From: Oscillospiraceae bacterium
Lineage (GTDB): Bacteria; Bacillota; Clostridia; Oscillospirales; Acutalibacteraceae
Assembly: GCA_015065685.1 (NCBI GenBank)
Contig: SVPU01000015.1
Span: 1 to 36,649, forward strand
Direction of reading: 5' to 3'
Length of the DNA stretch: 36,649 nucleotides
The notes beneath the pieces are model-generated. The model saw only the letters and a list, made by a program, of their open reading frames with translations. It had not been told where the DNA came from and searched no databases. The translations under genes were made by a program, and so were the position numbers. Of this stretch, positions 1 through 8,773 are shown piece after piece. Numbering within the stretch: the stretch's first letter is position 1; each line of letters starts with the position of its first letter.

Positions 1-298
1 TAAAATCACCACATATCACTCTTGCATTTTTATATTGCGATAAATTATGTGTCGCTCTATCTATTGTTTTTGAGGATAAATCAATGCCAACAAATTCTTT
101 GCAGCGCGGTACGGTTTTTAATGCGAGACGACCTGTGCCAACGCCTATTTCCAAAACGGTTTTTGTTTTATCGAGTTTCATTATATCAATAAAAACTTGA
201 CCGTCCCACTTATTCATATACTCTTTCAAGGGTTCAGGGTCATATACAGGGTCATTATTTTCATCGATTAGTTTATCATAATGCTCAATTATGTTCAC
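1..298 (-). CDS. SAM-dependent class I methyltransferase, 3' part cut by window edge
   Basis: The first 99 codons of a gene that runs off the left edge. It starts with GTG at 298, preceded by a clear GGGAG ribosome site about 7 nt upstream; there is no ATG start. Translation begins MNIIEHYDKLIDENNDPVYD. Around residues 47-58 it has the glycine-rich SAM-binding motif I (VLEIGVGTGRLA), followed by the acidic motif II end (FVGIDLSS), as in the Methyltransf_11/25 families. The substrate cannot be read from this fragment. The gene lies 74 nt downstream of the four-helix-bundle gene on the same strand and is probably co-transcribed with it through the hairpin-rich spacer. Family is well supported, function unknown. 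Confidence 0.8.
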   Translation of the reverse strand, partial: MNIIEHYDKLIDENNDPVYDPEPLKEYMNKWDGQVFIDIMKLDKTKTVLEIGVGTGRLALKTVPRCKEFVGIDLSSKTIDRATHNLSQYKNARVICGDF

Positions 299-372
299 AA
301 AATTTTTCTCCCTTCGTATAGAACCAGCATCGCATTTGTCTGTACAAATGCTTTTGGGCTAAGCCCAAACCC
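299..372 (-). other. Hairpin-rich spacer after the four-helix-bundle gene; candidate structured RNA
   Basis: Read on the minus strand, the sequence just after the TAG stop of the four-helix-bundle gene has two consecutive inverted repeats. The first is TTGGGCT/AGCCCAA (354-368, one-base centre). The second is GCATTTGT-ACAG-ACAAATGC (332-351, 8-bp stem). A conserved-looking tail GATGCTGGTTCTATACG then runs straight into the ribosome site of the methyltransferase gene. Neither hairpin has a U-tract, so they do not look like an intrinsic terminator. A structured 3' UTR or small RNA linked to the upstream gene is inference. Confidence 0.4.
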
Positions 373-723
373 CTATTTTGATTTTATGGTTTTAAGCGAA
401 GAAATTAACATTCTACGGATTGCACCGCAATCGTTTTGTAATACTTTATAATTTTCTTCGTTCATACAATTTGTTTCAAAAAGCAGTTCAAGCCAATATT
501 CAGTTTCGTAACATTCTTTTTGTGCTATCTCAAGTTTAGAAATAAAATCCTTTGTTCCTTGCGCATATTGTGCTTCGTGTAAATTAGCACCTATTGAAGT
601 AGCAGAACGAAGTAATTGATTTATTAAAACCGATTCTTTGTGATTTGATTTCATATCACGACAGAGAAAGACAACAGTTTTTGCAAACTCTTTTGCTTTA
701 TCCCTTAAAACGCTATCAGCCAA
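373..723 (-). CDS. Four-helix-bundle protein, S23/bAvd family (TIGR02436 type)
   Basis: A 116-residue all-helical protein with the family hallmark QLLRSATSIGANLHEA (about 37-52), then KDFISKLEIAQKE and ETEYWLELL. The family includes proteins encoded in 23S rRNA intervening sequences and the Avd accessory protein of diversity-generating retroelements, a basic pentamer that binds RNA and reverse transcriptase. I chose TTG at 723: it has GAGGTG 6 nt upstream and lies just downstream of a consensus promoter (743-771). The open frame extends to an ATG at 771, but that codon lies upstream of the expected transcript start. No reverse transcriptase, template repeat or variable repeat is visible nearby. 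The hairpin array at 771-945 begins exactly at the promoter's -35 box. Family is confident; role here is unknown. Confidence 0.85.
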   Translation of the reverse strand: MADSVLRDKAKEFAKTVVFLCRDMKSNHKESVLINQLLRSATSIGANLHEAQYAQGTKDFISKLEIAQKECYETEYWLELLFETNCMNEENYKVLQNDCGAIRRMLISSLKTIKSK

Positions 724-742
724 AATTATCACCTCGAAAACT

Positions 743-771
743 ATTATACATAAAAAATGATAGTCTTTCAA
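743..771 (-). promoter_or_regulatory. Sigma-A-type promoter of the four-helix-bundle gene
   Basis: On the minus strand TTGAAA (771-766), a 17-nt spacer, then TATAAT (748-743). The predicted start near 736 leaves a leader of about 12 nt that contains the GAGGTG ribosome site. The outermost base of the -35 box is also the first base of the hairpin array. Confidence 0.7.
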
Positions 772-945
772 GTGATATTCCGACTCTGTCGGAGTGATAT
801 TATTGCCCTATGGCAATAGTGATATTGAAACCTTACGGTTTCAGTGTTATTTTATTTGCCTACAAAACTTGCGAAGCAAATACCACTCGGCATAAGCCGA
901 ATATCACTGCGAAGCAATAGAACTCGCCGCAAGGCGAATAAAACT
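771..945. repeat. Array 1: seven short hairpins separated by inverted GATAT-type linkers
   Basis: Left linkers AGTGATATT at 771-779, 793-801 and 818-826, and AGTGTTATT at 843-851. Right linkers in the opposite orientation: AATACCACT 879-887, AATATCACT 900-908, AATAGAACT 916-924, AATAAAACT 937-945. Between them are TCCGAC-TCT-GTCGGA (779-793), ATTGCC-CTAT-GGCAAT (802-817), GAAACC-TTAC-GGTTTC (827-842), a central TATTTGC...GCAAATA (853-882), TCGGC-ATAA-GCCGA (887-900), TGC-GAA-GCA (908-916) and TCGCC-GCAA-GGCGA (924-937). Left and right linkers are mutually complementary (perfect for 818/900), so a branched stalk with side hairpins is possible. No coding potential. It lies between the glnN terminator hairpin and the four-helix-bundle promoter. 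Confidence 0.9.
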
Positions 946-973
946 GCGAGACTTCCTTATGAGAAGTCTCGCA
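945..973 (-). terminator. Intrinsic terminator-like hairpin of glnN, bordering array 1
   Basis: An 11-bp inverted repeat TGCGAGACTTC / GAAGTCTCGCA with a 7-nt loop, 20 nt after the glnN stop. On the minus strand it is followed by GTTTTATT, an imperfect U-tract that doubles as the first linker of array 1. Confidence 0.65.
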
Positions 974-992
974 AGAATGGTCTTTTTAAATT

Positions 993-3080
993 TTAAATAC
1001 TTGATAATATCTCGCCATAGCTTGGATACGGCCAATATTTTGAAGGCACAACGCTTTCAGCACTGTCGGCATATTTTCTTATATCACTCATAAGCTTTAA
1101 TACCTCATCGTGATAAATTTTAGCCTTTTCAAGAACCTCTTCTGTTCTCTCAGCTCGTGCCACGGTCATCTTTAGCTTTTCACTCAAGGAATAAATTTCT
1201 TTATTCGCAGCAGAGAGTCGAGAAATAAACTCGCGTTCAACAGTTGAATTTATTCCGCCAATGCTATTCTTATCAAGTACCGCTGTGCAAAGAACATTGG
1301 TGTATTCAACTATCGCCGGCATAACCTCGCGGTTCATCATTTCAAGAATGGTTAAAGCTTCAATGTGAATTATTTTAGAATAGTTTTCGAGAATAATATC
1401 AATTCGTGAGTTTATTTCCGAGCTATTCAAAACCTTGTGCTTTTCAAAAAGGCTTACATTCTTTTCACTGCTGAGCAGCGGTATTGCATCAACCGTGCTC
1501 GCAAGATTGAGGAGCCCTCTCTTCTCGGCTTCCTTTTTCCATTCTTCAGAATATCCATCGCCGTTGAAGATAATGCGCTTGTGGTTTTTCATAACATCCT
1601 TGATGATGGCGTTGATTTCGCCTTCAAAATCAACGGCTTTTTCAAGTCTGTCCGCAAATCTCGAGAAAATTTCAGCAACCATTGTGTTAAGCATAACATT
1701 AACATCTGAAATTGACGAAGCCGAGCCTAACATTCTGAACTCAAATTTATTACCCGTGAAAGCAAAGGGAGATGTGCGGTTGCGGTCAGCATTATCCTTT
1801 CTGAAAGAAGGTATAATATCTGCACCCATATTCATTTTTTCACGCTTTGCGCTGTCGTGATGTTCGCCGTTTTCAATTGCCTCTAGGATACCCGTGAGTT
1901 CATCGCCCAAGTAAATTGAAATAATTGCAGGCGGTGCTTCATTTGCACCTAATCGGTGGTCATTTCCTGCAGTTGCAACCGCTATTCTTAATAATTCCTG
2001 ATACTCATCAACTGCAGCAATAACAGCCGCGAGAGAAATCAAAAACAACGGATTTTCATCAGGCTTTTTGCCGGGTTTTAAGAAGTTAATTCCCGTATCT
2101 GTAGAAAGCGACCAGTTGTTGTGCTTACCGCTTCCGTTAACACCGTCAAACGGCTTCTCGTGAAGCAAGCAAACAAGCCCGTGCTTGAGCGCTATTTTCT
2201 TCATCATTTCCATTGTGAGCTGATTATGGTCAGCCGCAATATTTATGGTGGTGAAAATCGGTGCTAATTCGTGCTGTGAGGGCGCCGCCTCGTTATGCTC
2301 GGTTTTAGCAAGCACACCAAGCTTCCAAAGCTCATTGTCAAGCTCGCGCATAAAGGCCGCCACACGCGGTTTTAAAACACCGAAATAATGGTCATCCATT
2401 TCCTGACCCTTAGGCGGCATAGCGCCAATAAGCGTTCTTCCGCAGAAAATAAGGTCTGGCCTTTTTTCATACATATTTTTTTCAACAAGGAAATATTCCT
2501 GTTCGGGTCCCACCGTAACATTAACGCGCTTAACATCCTCGTAGCCGAATAATTTAACTATTCTGAGCGCCTGTTTGTTTATTGCTTCCATACTGCGAAG
2601 CAAAGGGGTTTTTTGGTCAAGCGCTTCGCCCGAATATGAACAAAACGCGGTAGGAATGCAAAGGGTTTCATCCTTTACAAATGCGTAAGAGCTTGGATCC
2701 CAGGCGGTGTATCCCCTCGCTTCAAAGGTGGCTCTGAGTCCGCCTGACGGAAAAGAAGAGGCGTCGGGTTCACCCTTAATTAACTCTTTTCCCGAAAATT
2801 CCATTATAATATGTCCGTCACCAACAGGACTAATAAAACTATCATGCTTTTCGGCTGTTATGCCTGTAAGCGGCTGAAACCAGTGGGTGAAATGTGTTGC
2901 GCCCTTTTCAATCGCCCAGTCCTTCATAGCGGTGGCAACTGTGTCGGCAATGCTGCTGTCAATCGTTTTGCCCTCTTTAATGGTACTTTTGAGTATGTTA
3001 TAAACATCCTCGGGTAAGCGTTCTTTCATAACCGAATCGTTAAAAACATTCAGCCCGAAAATTTCATCAACCTTGCTCAT
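993..3080 (-). CDS. glnN: Glutamine synthetase, type III
   Basis: ATP-dependent condensation of glutamate and ammonia to glutamine in the cytosol, central to ammonium assimilation. At 695 residues it matches the large GSIII class (about 700), not the 440-470 residues of GSI. It carries the GSIII signature [19 protein letters not shown] (about 113-131), the metal/glutamate-binding GPEQEYF (191-197), [12 protein letters not shown] (263-274) and the ATP-site region [10 protein letters not shown] (315-324). ATG start with AAAGGAG 7 nt upstream. It stands alone with a consensus promoter upstream and a terminator hairpin downstream. No GlnR box or P-II gene is seen nearby, so nitrogen regulation cannot be read here. 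Confidence 0.96.
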   Translation of the reverse strand: MSKVDEIFGLNVFNDSVMKERLPEDVYNILKSTIKEGKTIDSSIADTVATAMKDWAIEKGATHFTHWFQPLTGITAEKHDSFISPVGDGHIIMEFSGKELIKGEPDASSFPSGGLRATFEARGYTAWDPSSYAFVKDETLCIPTAFCSYSGEALDQKTPLLRSMEAINKQALRIVKLFGYEDVKRVNVTVGPEQEYFLVEKNMYEKRPDLIFCGRTLIGAMPPKGQEMDDHYFGVLKPRVAAFMRELDNELWKLGVLAKTEHNEAAPSQHELAPIFTTINIAADHNQLTMEMMKKIALKHGLVCLLHEKPFDGVNGSGKHNNWSLSTDTGINFLKPGKKPDENPLFLISLAAVIAAVDEYQELLRIAVATAGNDHRLGANEAPPAIISIYLGDELTGILEAIENGEHHDSAKREKMNMGADIIPSFRKDNADRNRTSPFAFTGNKFEFRMLGSASSISDVNVMLNTMVAEIFSRFADRLEKAVDFEGEINAIIKDVMKNHKRIIFNGDGYSEEWKKEAEKRGLLNLASTVDAIPLLSSEKNVSLFEKHKVLNSSEINSRIDIILENYSKIIHIEALTILEMMNREVMPAIVEYTNVLCTAVLDKNSIGGINSTVEREFISRLSAANKEIYSLSEKLKMTVARAERTEEVLEKAKIYHDEVLKLMSDIRKYADSAESVVPSKYWPYPSYGEILSSI

Positions 3081-3121
3081 ACTCTCAACTCCTTTGCTTC
3101 TCCGTTTTTATTATTGTAATT

Positions 3122-3150
3122 ATTATAATATCGCATAAAACCTTTGTCAA
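3122..3150 (-). promoter_or_regulatory. Consensus sigma-A promoter of glnN
   Basis: Minus strand TTGACA (3150-3145), exactly 17 nt, then TATAAT (3127-3122), both perfect consensus. The leader is about 35 nt. The -35 box overlaps the last codons of the upstream lipoprotein gene. Such a strong core promoter fits a highly expressed assimilatory enzyme. Confidence 0.85.
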
Positions 3151-4355
3151 TTATAAATGAGGGTTAAAACATTTCTTTCAATTACATAGCTTTCAATCGT
3201 AATATTCTTGAGTTTTTTTTGTATTATTCTTATGAATCCCATATCATCCCTTTGGAACTGCTCTTGCAAATCTTGGGGTCCTAAAACAAAGCTACTTGAA
3301 GTCTTTCCATTTCCGAAATCCTCTTCAATAATAGCCTTGGCTTTATCGCTGTAATCCATACCTAAAACGAGGTCGTTTTTTACAAAATAGTTGTTTTTAT
3401 CTGCGTTGCAGTTGAATTTTTGAAAATTGAAGATTGTCATGTTGGGCAACTCTTCGTTGCTCACTTCACTCACCAACGGTGTGAAAGTTCTGTCCTTTAA
3501 CGCTTCTTGCTCATTTATGTTAAAATAAACATATGTAGGAACCTCGTAATTATCGTTCCAGGTAACATCGGTGTAATAATATTCATTTTCAATTTTCACC
3601 GCATTCCACATATGTCCGATATCTCGGCTTTTTCCAACCACCAGTTCGCATTTAATCTTTTCGCTGTTGCAAAGCAGTTTGAAGGCCTTCGAATAGCCCT
3701 CGCACAAGGCACTTCCGAGCATAAGACAACCGTATGCCGTGTCAGAAAACTCAGCAGCTTTATCGTATTTTGTGTTCTGACAGATAAAATCATTGAAAAA
3801 CTTCTCTTTTTCATATGCGTTTTCTTTTTTTGCCGATAACGCCAATATGCTATCAAGTTTTGCTTCAAACTGTTTTCGCATATCGTCTCGTTCGGCTTTA
3901 GTCACAGGATAATGTGATGTCATTTCATCATCAGAATACTCAAAAGCAATCAACTTATCTTTACCCGACTGCCCTATTATATATGTGCTCGGCATCCAGA
4001 ACACTTCTACCCTGTCATAAAGAAAAGCATTATAACTTATTGCAATGTCATTTTCAATTTCGGCATATTCTCTGCCGAGACTTATAAACCCTTCGGTCAT
4101 TTTTTCTGCCGCCACACAGAAAATTTCATAAAGCTTTTTCTGTTTATCGTTAAGAGAGCTGTAACAACCGTTAAAGAACGGCTTATTTGTGAAGTTACCC
4201 TTTATTTTAAGCTCGGTAACCCCGCTTTCTATGTTTGGAATAAATCCAAGCATATTATCGGAAGAATCGGATCCAAATGGGAAACTTGTTAATCTGCATC
4301 CCGTTACCGATAAAAGCATAACTACCACTAATAAAAACGCTAATAACCTCTTCAT
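3147..4355 (-). CDS. Transglutaminase-like lipoprotein
   Basis: 402 residues. The N-terminus MKRLLAFLLVVVMLLSVTGC is a lipoprotein signal ending in lipobox SVTGC, with Cys20 the predicted lipid anchor, so the protein should sit on the outer face of the membrane. A transglutaminase-like catalytic triad can be seen: Cys218 in ALCEGYSKAF, His248 in GHMWNAV and Asp263 in YYTDVTWND. The spacing and surrounding motifs match the bacterial transglutaminase-core superfamily, which contains peptidases and cross-linking enzymes. Substrate unknown; cell-wall or surface-protein processing is an inference. Its start lies 12 nt after the stop of the upstream small membrane protein gene, so the two form an operon. 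Confidence 0.85.
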   Translation of the reverse strand: MKRLLAFLLVVVMLLSVTGCRLTSFPFGSDSSDNMLGFIPNIESGVTELKIKGNFTNKPFFNGCYSSLNDKQKKLYEIFCVAAEKMTEGFISLGREYAEIENDIAISYNAFLYDRVEVFWMPSTYIIGQSGKDKLIAFEYSDDEMTSHYPVTKAERDDMRKQFEAKLDSILALSAKKENAYEKEKFFNDFICQNTKYDKAAEFSDTAYGCLMLGSALCEGYSKAFKLLCNSEKIKCELVVGKSRDIGHMWNAVKIENEYYYTDVTWNDNYEVPTYVYFNINEQEALKDRTFTPLVSEVSNEELPNMTIFNFQKFNCNADKNNYFVKNDLVLGMDYSDKAKAIIEEDFGNGKTSSSFVLGPQDLQEQFQRDDMGFIRIIQKKLKNITIESYVIERNVLTLIYN

Positions 4356-4367
4356 TTTACACCCCTC

Positions 4368-4985
4368 TTAATTAACAATTACCACTGTTTTGCAAACCGC
4401 CTTAATACTGTCACTCCAATAATAACAATCGGGCACCGTGAGATTGGTTTCGCTGTTTTCTATAATATATAGGAAATCCTTTTTGCCAAGTCCTTTTTGT
4501 GCGATTTTAGAAATTATTTGTTTTATAATATACCTTTTTTCTTCACTGTTTGTGGTGGTTGTAAGTTCTGCTACCACTTGGCTTCCCATAAAACTTAACT
4601 TTTCGCCTTCTTTTTCGAGTTCTATCCCGTCAAGCAAGTCAACTATCCCGCCGATTAGATTATGGTCTGCCGTAATCGTATAATCCACAGTGTAGCCATA
4701 AATCTCATCCTCATAAGAATAGTTTTCCTCGCAGAAAACAAGGCTTATCGACTCTCGTTCAAAATCGAGAAATGTGAAAACCAGATTGCCCGAAATATCG
4801 AATAACACTCCCGCACTGTCGGGCGTGTAACTATAATAAGGCACACTAGGTACTTGGTTGTCAACCTTCTCCTCGGGAAATTCAAGATAAATATACCCCG
4901 TGAGCACGAAAAACGCACAACACAAAGCACAAATTAGGTAAGTTTTCAATAATACTTTTGTTTTTTTCTTCAAACTAATCACCAA
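4368..4985 (-). CDS. Membrane-anchored protein of unknown function
   Basis: About 205 residues: a basic N-terminus (LKKKTKVLLK), one hydrophobic segment (about residues 16-34, TYLICALCCAFFVLTGYIYL), and then a mixed, mostly hydrophilic domain predicted to lie outside the cell. I recognise no family. The start is uncertain: TTG 4985, GTG 4982 and TTG 4973 are all in frame, and only a weak GGTGAT precedes the last of these; no in-frame ATG is near. Twelve nt separate it from the transglutaminase-like lipoprotein downstream, which suggests a shared surface function. It follows the ftsH terminator. Confidence 0.7.
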   Translation of the reverse strand: MVISLKKKTKVLLKTYLICALCCAFFVLTGYIYLEFPEEKVDNQVPSVPYYSYTPDSAGVLFDISGNLVFTFLDFERESISLVFCEENYSYEDEIYGYTVDYTITADHNLIGGIVDLLDGIELEKEGEKLSFMGSQVVAELTTTTNSEEKRYIIKQIISKIAQKGLGKKDFLYIIENSETNLTVPDCYYWSDSIKAVCKTVVIVN

Positions 4986-5018
4986 AAGTATTATTGCCAG
5001 AAAGACACGGTTAATATC

Positions 5019-5049
5019 AAAAAACGGCGCAAAAATTGTGCCGTTTTTT
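5019..5049 (-). terminator. Intrinsic terminator after ftsH
   Basis: Inverted repeat ACGGCGC / GTGCCGT with A-run and T-run flanks on both sides, 4 nt after the ftsH stop. On the minus strand one A-C mismatch lies in the stem; on the plus strand that position is a G-U pair. It closes the long minus-strand block. Confidence 0.75.
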
Positions 5050-5052
5050 AAA

Positions 5053-6891
5053 TTATTCCGCTTCCATTATGCTTCTGAACTCATCGCCCGAAATCTTTTC
5101 ACGCTCAAAAAGAATCTTTGCCACCTCGTGAAGCTTGGGCATAGCGTTGTTAAGCAATTCCAAAGCCTTGGCATATTGATTCATAACAACATTTTCAATT
5201 TCTTCATCAATAACTGCGGCTGTTTTTTCAGAATAGTTAGGTGTTGAAGAGAAATCGCGGCCTAAGAACACCTCGTTATTATCGTTTCCATAGGTTACAA
5301 GACCCAATCTGTCGCTCATACCGAATTTAGTAACCATTCTGCGTGCTAAATCGGTTGCGCGGTCAATATCGTTAGAAGCGCCCGTGCAAACATCATCCTG
5401 TGTGAGCTGCTCAGCAGCACGGCCTCCGAGGAGTGAACAAATCTGCTCAAGCATCTGCTTTTTAGAAACATGGCCCTTTTCATCGGTGGGCAAATACATG
5501 GTATAACCTGCGGCCATACCTCGTTTTATGATTGAAATCTGATGAACGGGGTCTTGTGTGGGCAAGAAATAAGAAACAATTGCATGGCCTGCCTCGTGGT
5601 AAGAGGTTATCATCTTATCACGCTCTTTTACAATGTGTGATTTCTTTTCTGCGCCCATAACAACCTTAATTGTAGCCTCTTCGATTTCTTCCTGTGTTAT
5701 AGCTTTTTTGCCGTGCCTTACAGCAAGCAAGGCCGATTCATTAAGAAGATTTTCAAGGTCGGCTCCTGTGAAGCCTGAGGTTGATTTTGCAATAGTTGCA
5801 AGATTAACATCGGGGCCCAATGGCTTTCCGCGCGAATGCACCTTGAGTATTTCTTCTCTGCCCTTAACATCGGGATAGCCCACTGTGATTTGTCTATCAA
5901 ATCTGCCGGGGCGCAAAAGCGCTTTATCAAGTATATCGGGGCGGTTGGTTGCCGCCATAACGATTACGCCCTCATTAACACCGAAGCCATCCATCTCAAC
6001 GAGGAGCTGGTTGAGTGTTTGTTCGCGCTCATCATGACCGCCGCCAAGACCCGCTCCACGCTGACGGCCAACAGCATCAATTTCATCTATGAATATAATA
6101 GCGGGGGCTTCCTTTTTAGCTTCACCAAAAAGGTCGCGCACACGCGAAGCACCAACACCAACAAACATTTCAACAAAATCGGAACCCGATATTGAGAAAA
6201 ACGGCACACCCGCCTCGCCCGCAACTGCACGGGCAAGCAAGGTTTTACCTGTTCCGGGAGGGCCCACAAGTAAAACGCCTTTGGGTATTCTTGCGCCCAA
6301 ATCGTTAAACTTTTTGGGGTCCTTAAGAAAGTCAACAATCTCTGCCATTTCTTCCTTTTCTTCATCGGCGCCCGCAACATCGGCAAAGGTGGTTTTCTTT
6401 TTGCCTGTGTCTCTTCTGGCCTTTGATTTTCCAAAGCCCAGAGTTTTATCTGCACCCATTGAAGAGTTCATTTTCTTCATAAAGAAAATCCAGAATGCCG
6501 CTAAGAGAACGACCATTAAAACGGTCGGCAAAAGGTTAACAATCCAAGCTCCCTCGCCGCCTCTGTCATAATCGAAGGTGATATCTTTCGATGTTCCCGC
6601 ATACTCTTTCTTGATTTGCATAACCGCATCTTCAACATCATGTATGAAAAGCGAGGGGTCTGCTACAGTGTAGCGGTAAACCTTGTCATCTGCCCTTTTG
6701 GTATAGGTGAGTTGACCGCTGTAAAGGTTTAGAGTGTATTCCGAAACCTCGTTATTCTTAACCATTTCAACAATTTCGGAATATTTCATTTCTGCCGTGT
6801 TTTTAGTAATTAGAGAAACCGATACAACCGCAATAATAAATATTATCGGTATTCCTAAATAAAGTAACACATTTTTTAAATTCTTTTTCAA
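5053..6891 (-). CDS. ftsH: ATP-dependent zinc metalloprotease FtsH
   Basis: Membrane-bound AAA+ protease that extracts and degrades misfolded or short-lived membrane and cytosolic proteins. 612 residues, normal for Firmicutes. Order: TM1 (about 9-28), extracytoplasmic domain, TM2 (about 116-137), Walker A GPPGTGKT (210-217), Walker B IIFIDEID (265-272), second region of homology with arginine fingers near RPGRFDR (327-333), zinc motif HEAGH (432-436) and a downstream Asp ligand near 508. The start is TTG, with AGGAG 7 nt upstream. It is the last gene of the tilS-hpt-ftsH group, an arrangement common in Firmicutes, and is followed by a terminator. Confidence 0.97.
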   Translation of the reverse strand: MKKNLKNVLLYLGIPIIFIIAVVSVSLITKNTAEMKYSEIVEMVKNNEVSEYTLNLYSGQLTYTKRADDKVYRYTVADPSLFIHDVEDAVMQIKKEYAGTSKDITFDYDRGGEGAWIVNLLPTVLMVVLLAAFWIFFMKKMNSSMGADKTLGFGKSKARRDTGKKKTTFADVAGADEEKEEMAEIVDFLKDPKKFNDLGARIPKGVLLVGPPGTGKTLLARAVAGEAGVPFFSISGSDFVEMFVGVGASRVRDLFGEAKKEAPAIIFIDEIDAVGRQRGAGLGGGHDEREQTLNQLLVEMDGFGVNEGVIVMAATNRPDILDKALLRPGRFDRQITVGYPDVKGREEILKVHSRGKPLGPDVNLATIAKSTSGFTGADLENLLNESALLAVRHGKKAITQEEIEEATIKVVMGAEKKSHIVKERDKMITSYHEAGHAIVSYFLPTQDPVHQISIIKRGMAAGYTMYLPTDEKGHVSKKQMLEQICSLLGGRAAEQLTQDDVCTGASNDIDRATDLARRMVTKFGMSDRLGLVTYGNDNNEVFLGRDFSSTPNYSEKTAAVIDEEIENVVMNQYAKALELLNNAMPKLHEVAKILFEREKISGDEFRSIMEAE

Positions 6892-6906
6892 GAGACTGCT
6901 CCTTTC

Positions 6907-7446
6907 CTATTTGCCACAATAAGCCTTAGGTGATAAGACTCCAACATAGGGTAAATTTCTGTATTTTTCGTTATAGTCAAGTCCATACCCAACAACAAAC
7001 TCGTCAGGTATTACTGCACCAACATAATCTGCTTTTATATCTGCTTTTCGGTTTGCGGGTTTATCAAGCAAAGTGCAAATCTTAATACTCGCCGCATTTC
7101 TTTGAAGAAGAACCTCTTTTAAATATGCAAGCGTTATGCCTGAATCCAAAATATCCTCAACAAGCAGAATATCGCATCCATCAGGATTAATATCCAAATC
7201 CTTTTTGAATTTAACAACGCCTGTTGTTTTTGTTCCTTCATAGGATGAAACTGCCATAAAGTCTATTTCGCACTCACAGGTGATGTTGCGCATAAGGTCA
7301 GCCATAAAAACTACTGCACCCTTTAACACGCTCACAAGCAATAGCTTTTTTCCCGCATAATCGCGCGAGATTTCTTTTCCTAATTTTTGGCAAATTTCTT
7401 CAATTTCTTCTTTTGATACTAATACCTTTTCAATGCACTTTTCCAT
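6907..7446 (-). CDS. hpt: Hypoxanthine-guanine phosphoribosyltransferase
   Basis: Purine salvage: transfers phosphoribose from PRPP to hypoxanthine or guanine, giving IMP or GMP. 179 residues, usual length. The PRPP-binding loop is [13 protein letters not shown] (94-106), and the pyrophosphate-loop region [13 protein letters not shown] (39-51) is also present. ATG start with AAGGGG upstream. It lies between tilS (10-nt gap) and ftsH (15-nt gap), the usual Firmicutes order. Confidence 0.96.
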   Translation of the reverse strand: MEKCIEKVLVSKEEIEEICQKLGKEISRDYAGKKLLLVSVLKGAVVFMADLMRNITCECEIDFMAVSSYEGTKTTGVVKFKKDLDINPDGCDILLVEDILDSGITLAYLKEVLLQRNAASIKICTLLDKPANRKADIKADYVGAVIPDEFVVGYGLDYNEKYRNLPYVGVLSPKAYCGK

Positions 7447-7456
7447 AAAAATCCCC

Positions 7457-8773
7457 TTAATTTTCCTTAGCCTTTTTCTCTGTTTCTATAACATAAATGT
7501 TCTCTGTGTCAGAGTTCACCGCACACCTGTGCGCAACACCTATGCCATATATCCATACAACACCCTTATCATCCGATAAAACAGGTAAATTTTCTCTATC
7601 CGCCTGCGGCACTTTATATTCGTTATAAAGCTTATTAAGAGTTTTTGTGCAACCACGATTTTTAAGCCGCACGCTATCTCCCGCATTTCTGGTTCTGATT
7701 TCCAAGTTGCCTATAATTTTATCACAATCAAGAGCGTTTTTTAATAACAAATTATTAATATTTTTAAAAAAATCTTCGTTTTTTCTCACTTTTGTTATTT
7801 TTGTGAAAAATTGCGACTGTTCTTCCTCTTGGCCGCTTTTCAAAACCTTTAACCTGCCGCCTTGCACCTTGGCAATAAAGCCATTGGGTAAATTAACGCT
7901 GCCCGTGTTGTTTATTATATTTAAAATCGCATCAATATGCACTGCCTCAAGCGAAATATCGGCATTTATTTTTTTAACATAATTTATTATTACCCGTTTT
8001 GCAAGTGATAGGTGCAAAATGCTAAAACTATTTAAAATAAGTTCGTTATCGCAAGATGTGTTCTCATTTATATAATCTTGTGCAAGCTCACCCAAAAAAA
8101 TGGTATCTTCCTTTAAAGAAGCGGTTGTTCTCAAAACAGCCCTTTCAACACTAGGGTTAATGCTTTTTAAAACAGGAATCACATTATGCCTTATTTTGTT
8201 TCTTGCATATTCATCGGTTAGATTCGTGCTATCGGTTACGAATTCGATGCTTTTTTCCTTGCAATATTCCTCAATCTGCTCTCTTGTGCAAAAGAGCAAT
8301 GGACGCACAAAAATATCGCGCTTTATAGGTATTCCACAAAGCCCTGCAGCAGAGCTGCCACGGGTTAAATTGAAAATCACAGTTTCCAAATTATCACTCG
8401 CGGTGTGGGCAGTTGCTATAACTCCCTCGTTGATATCCTCTAAAAAGTTATATCTGAGTTTTCTGGCGGCAAGCTCTGTGCTAAGGCCGTTCTCACTTGC
8501 GAATTTTGGCACATCGGCACCACCGCAAAAAAGCTCAACCCCTCTTTTTCGGCACTCTTCTTTCACAAAGCTCTCATCTCTTTCGGCTTCTTCGCCTCTG
8601 ATATGATGATTAAAGTGTGCCGCTTTAACGGTTATCCCCAATTTTGCCTTTACTTCGAGCAAAGCGCAAAGCAAAGCCATTGAATCGGCGCCGCCCGAGA
8701 GTGCCACCGTTACAACATCGCCTTTTTTAAATAGTTCGAGATCTTCTATTGCTTTTAAAACTGCATTTTCCAT
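7457..8773 (-). CDS. tilS: tRNA(Ile)-lysidine synthetase
   Basis: Adds lysine to C34 of the CAU-anticodon tRNA(Ile) so that it reads AUA; essential for decoding. 438 residues. The N-terminal PP-loop SGGADSM (26-32) is the ATP-pyrophosphatase signature, followed by the conserved HFNHHIRG (about 54-61) and TAHTASDN (about 120-127). The C-terminal third ([27 protein letters not shown]) is the TilS C-terminal domain that grips the tRNA acceptor stem. Its ATG immediately follows the dnaB stop codon, so translational coupling is likely. Confidence 0.96.
   Translation of the reverse strand: MENAVLKAIEDLELFKKGDVVTVALSGGADSMALLCALLEVKAKLGITVKAAHFNHHIRGEEAERDESFVKEECRKRGVELFCGGADVPKFASENGLSTELAARKLRYNFLEDINEGVIATAHTASDNLETVIFNLTRGSSAAGLCGIPIKRDIFVRPLLFCTREQIEEYCKEKSIEFVTDSTNLTDEYARNKIRHNVIPVLKSINPSVERAVLRTTASLKEDTIFLGELAQDYINENTSCDNELILNSFSILHLSLAKRVIINYVKKINADISLEAVHIDAILNIINNTGSVNLPNGFIAKVQGGRLKVLKSGQEEEQSQFFTKITKVRKNEDFFKNINNLLLKNALDCDKIIGNLEIRTRNAGDSVRLKNRGCTKTLNKLYNEYKVPQADRENLPVLSDDKGVVWIYGIGVAHRCAVNSDTENIYVIETEKKAKEN

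Noticed and set aside
723-771. ATG at 771 as the start of the four-helix-bundle protein
   Set aside because: It lies upstream of the TTGAAA-N17-TATAAT promoter and would add a hydrophobic stretch foreign to the family. TTG 723 has the ribosome site.
771-945. CRISPR array
   Set aside because: Repeat units are 9 nt and flip orientation halfway, the intervening segments are self-complementary hairpins, not unique spacers, and no cas gene is near. The same holds for 33153-33329.
1-992. Complete diversity-generating retroelement
   Set aside because: Only an Avd-like gene is present. No reverse transcriptase, no template/variable repeat pair with adenine-directed differences, and no C-type lectin target gene were found in the window.
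1435-1860. 141-residue open frame antisense to glnN
   Set aside because: No ribosome site, no recognisable domain, fully inside a highly conserved gene on the other strand.
6089-6571. 160-residue open frame antisense to ftsH
   Set aside because: Shadow of the biased ftsH codons; it lies over the conserved ATPase domain and has no initiation signal.
8100-8606. 168-residue open frame antisense to tilS
   Set aside because: Low-complexity Ser/Leu composition typical of an antisense shadow, no start signals.
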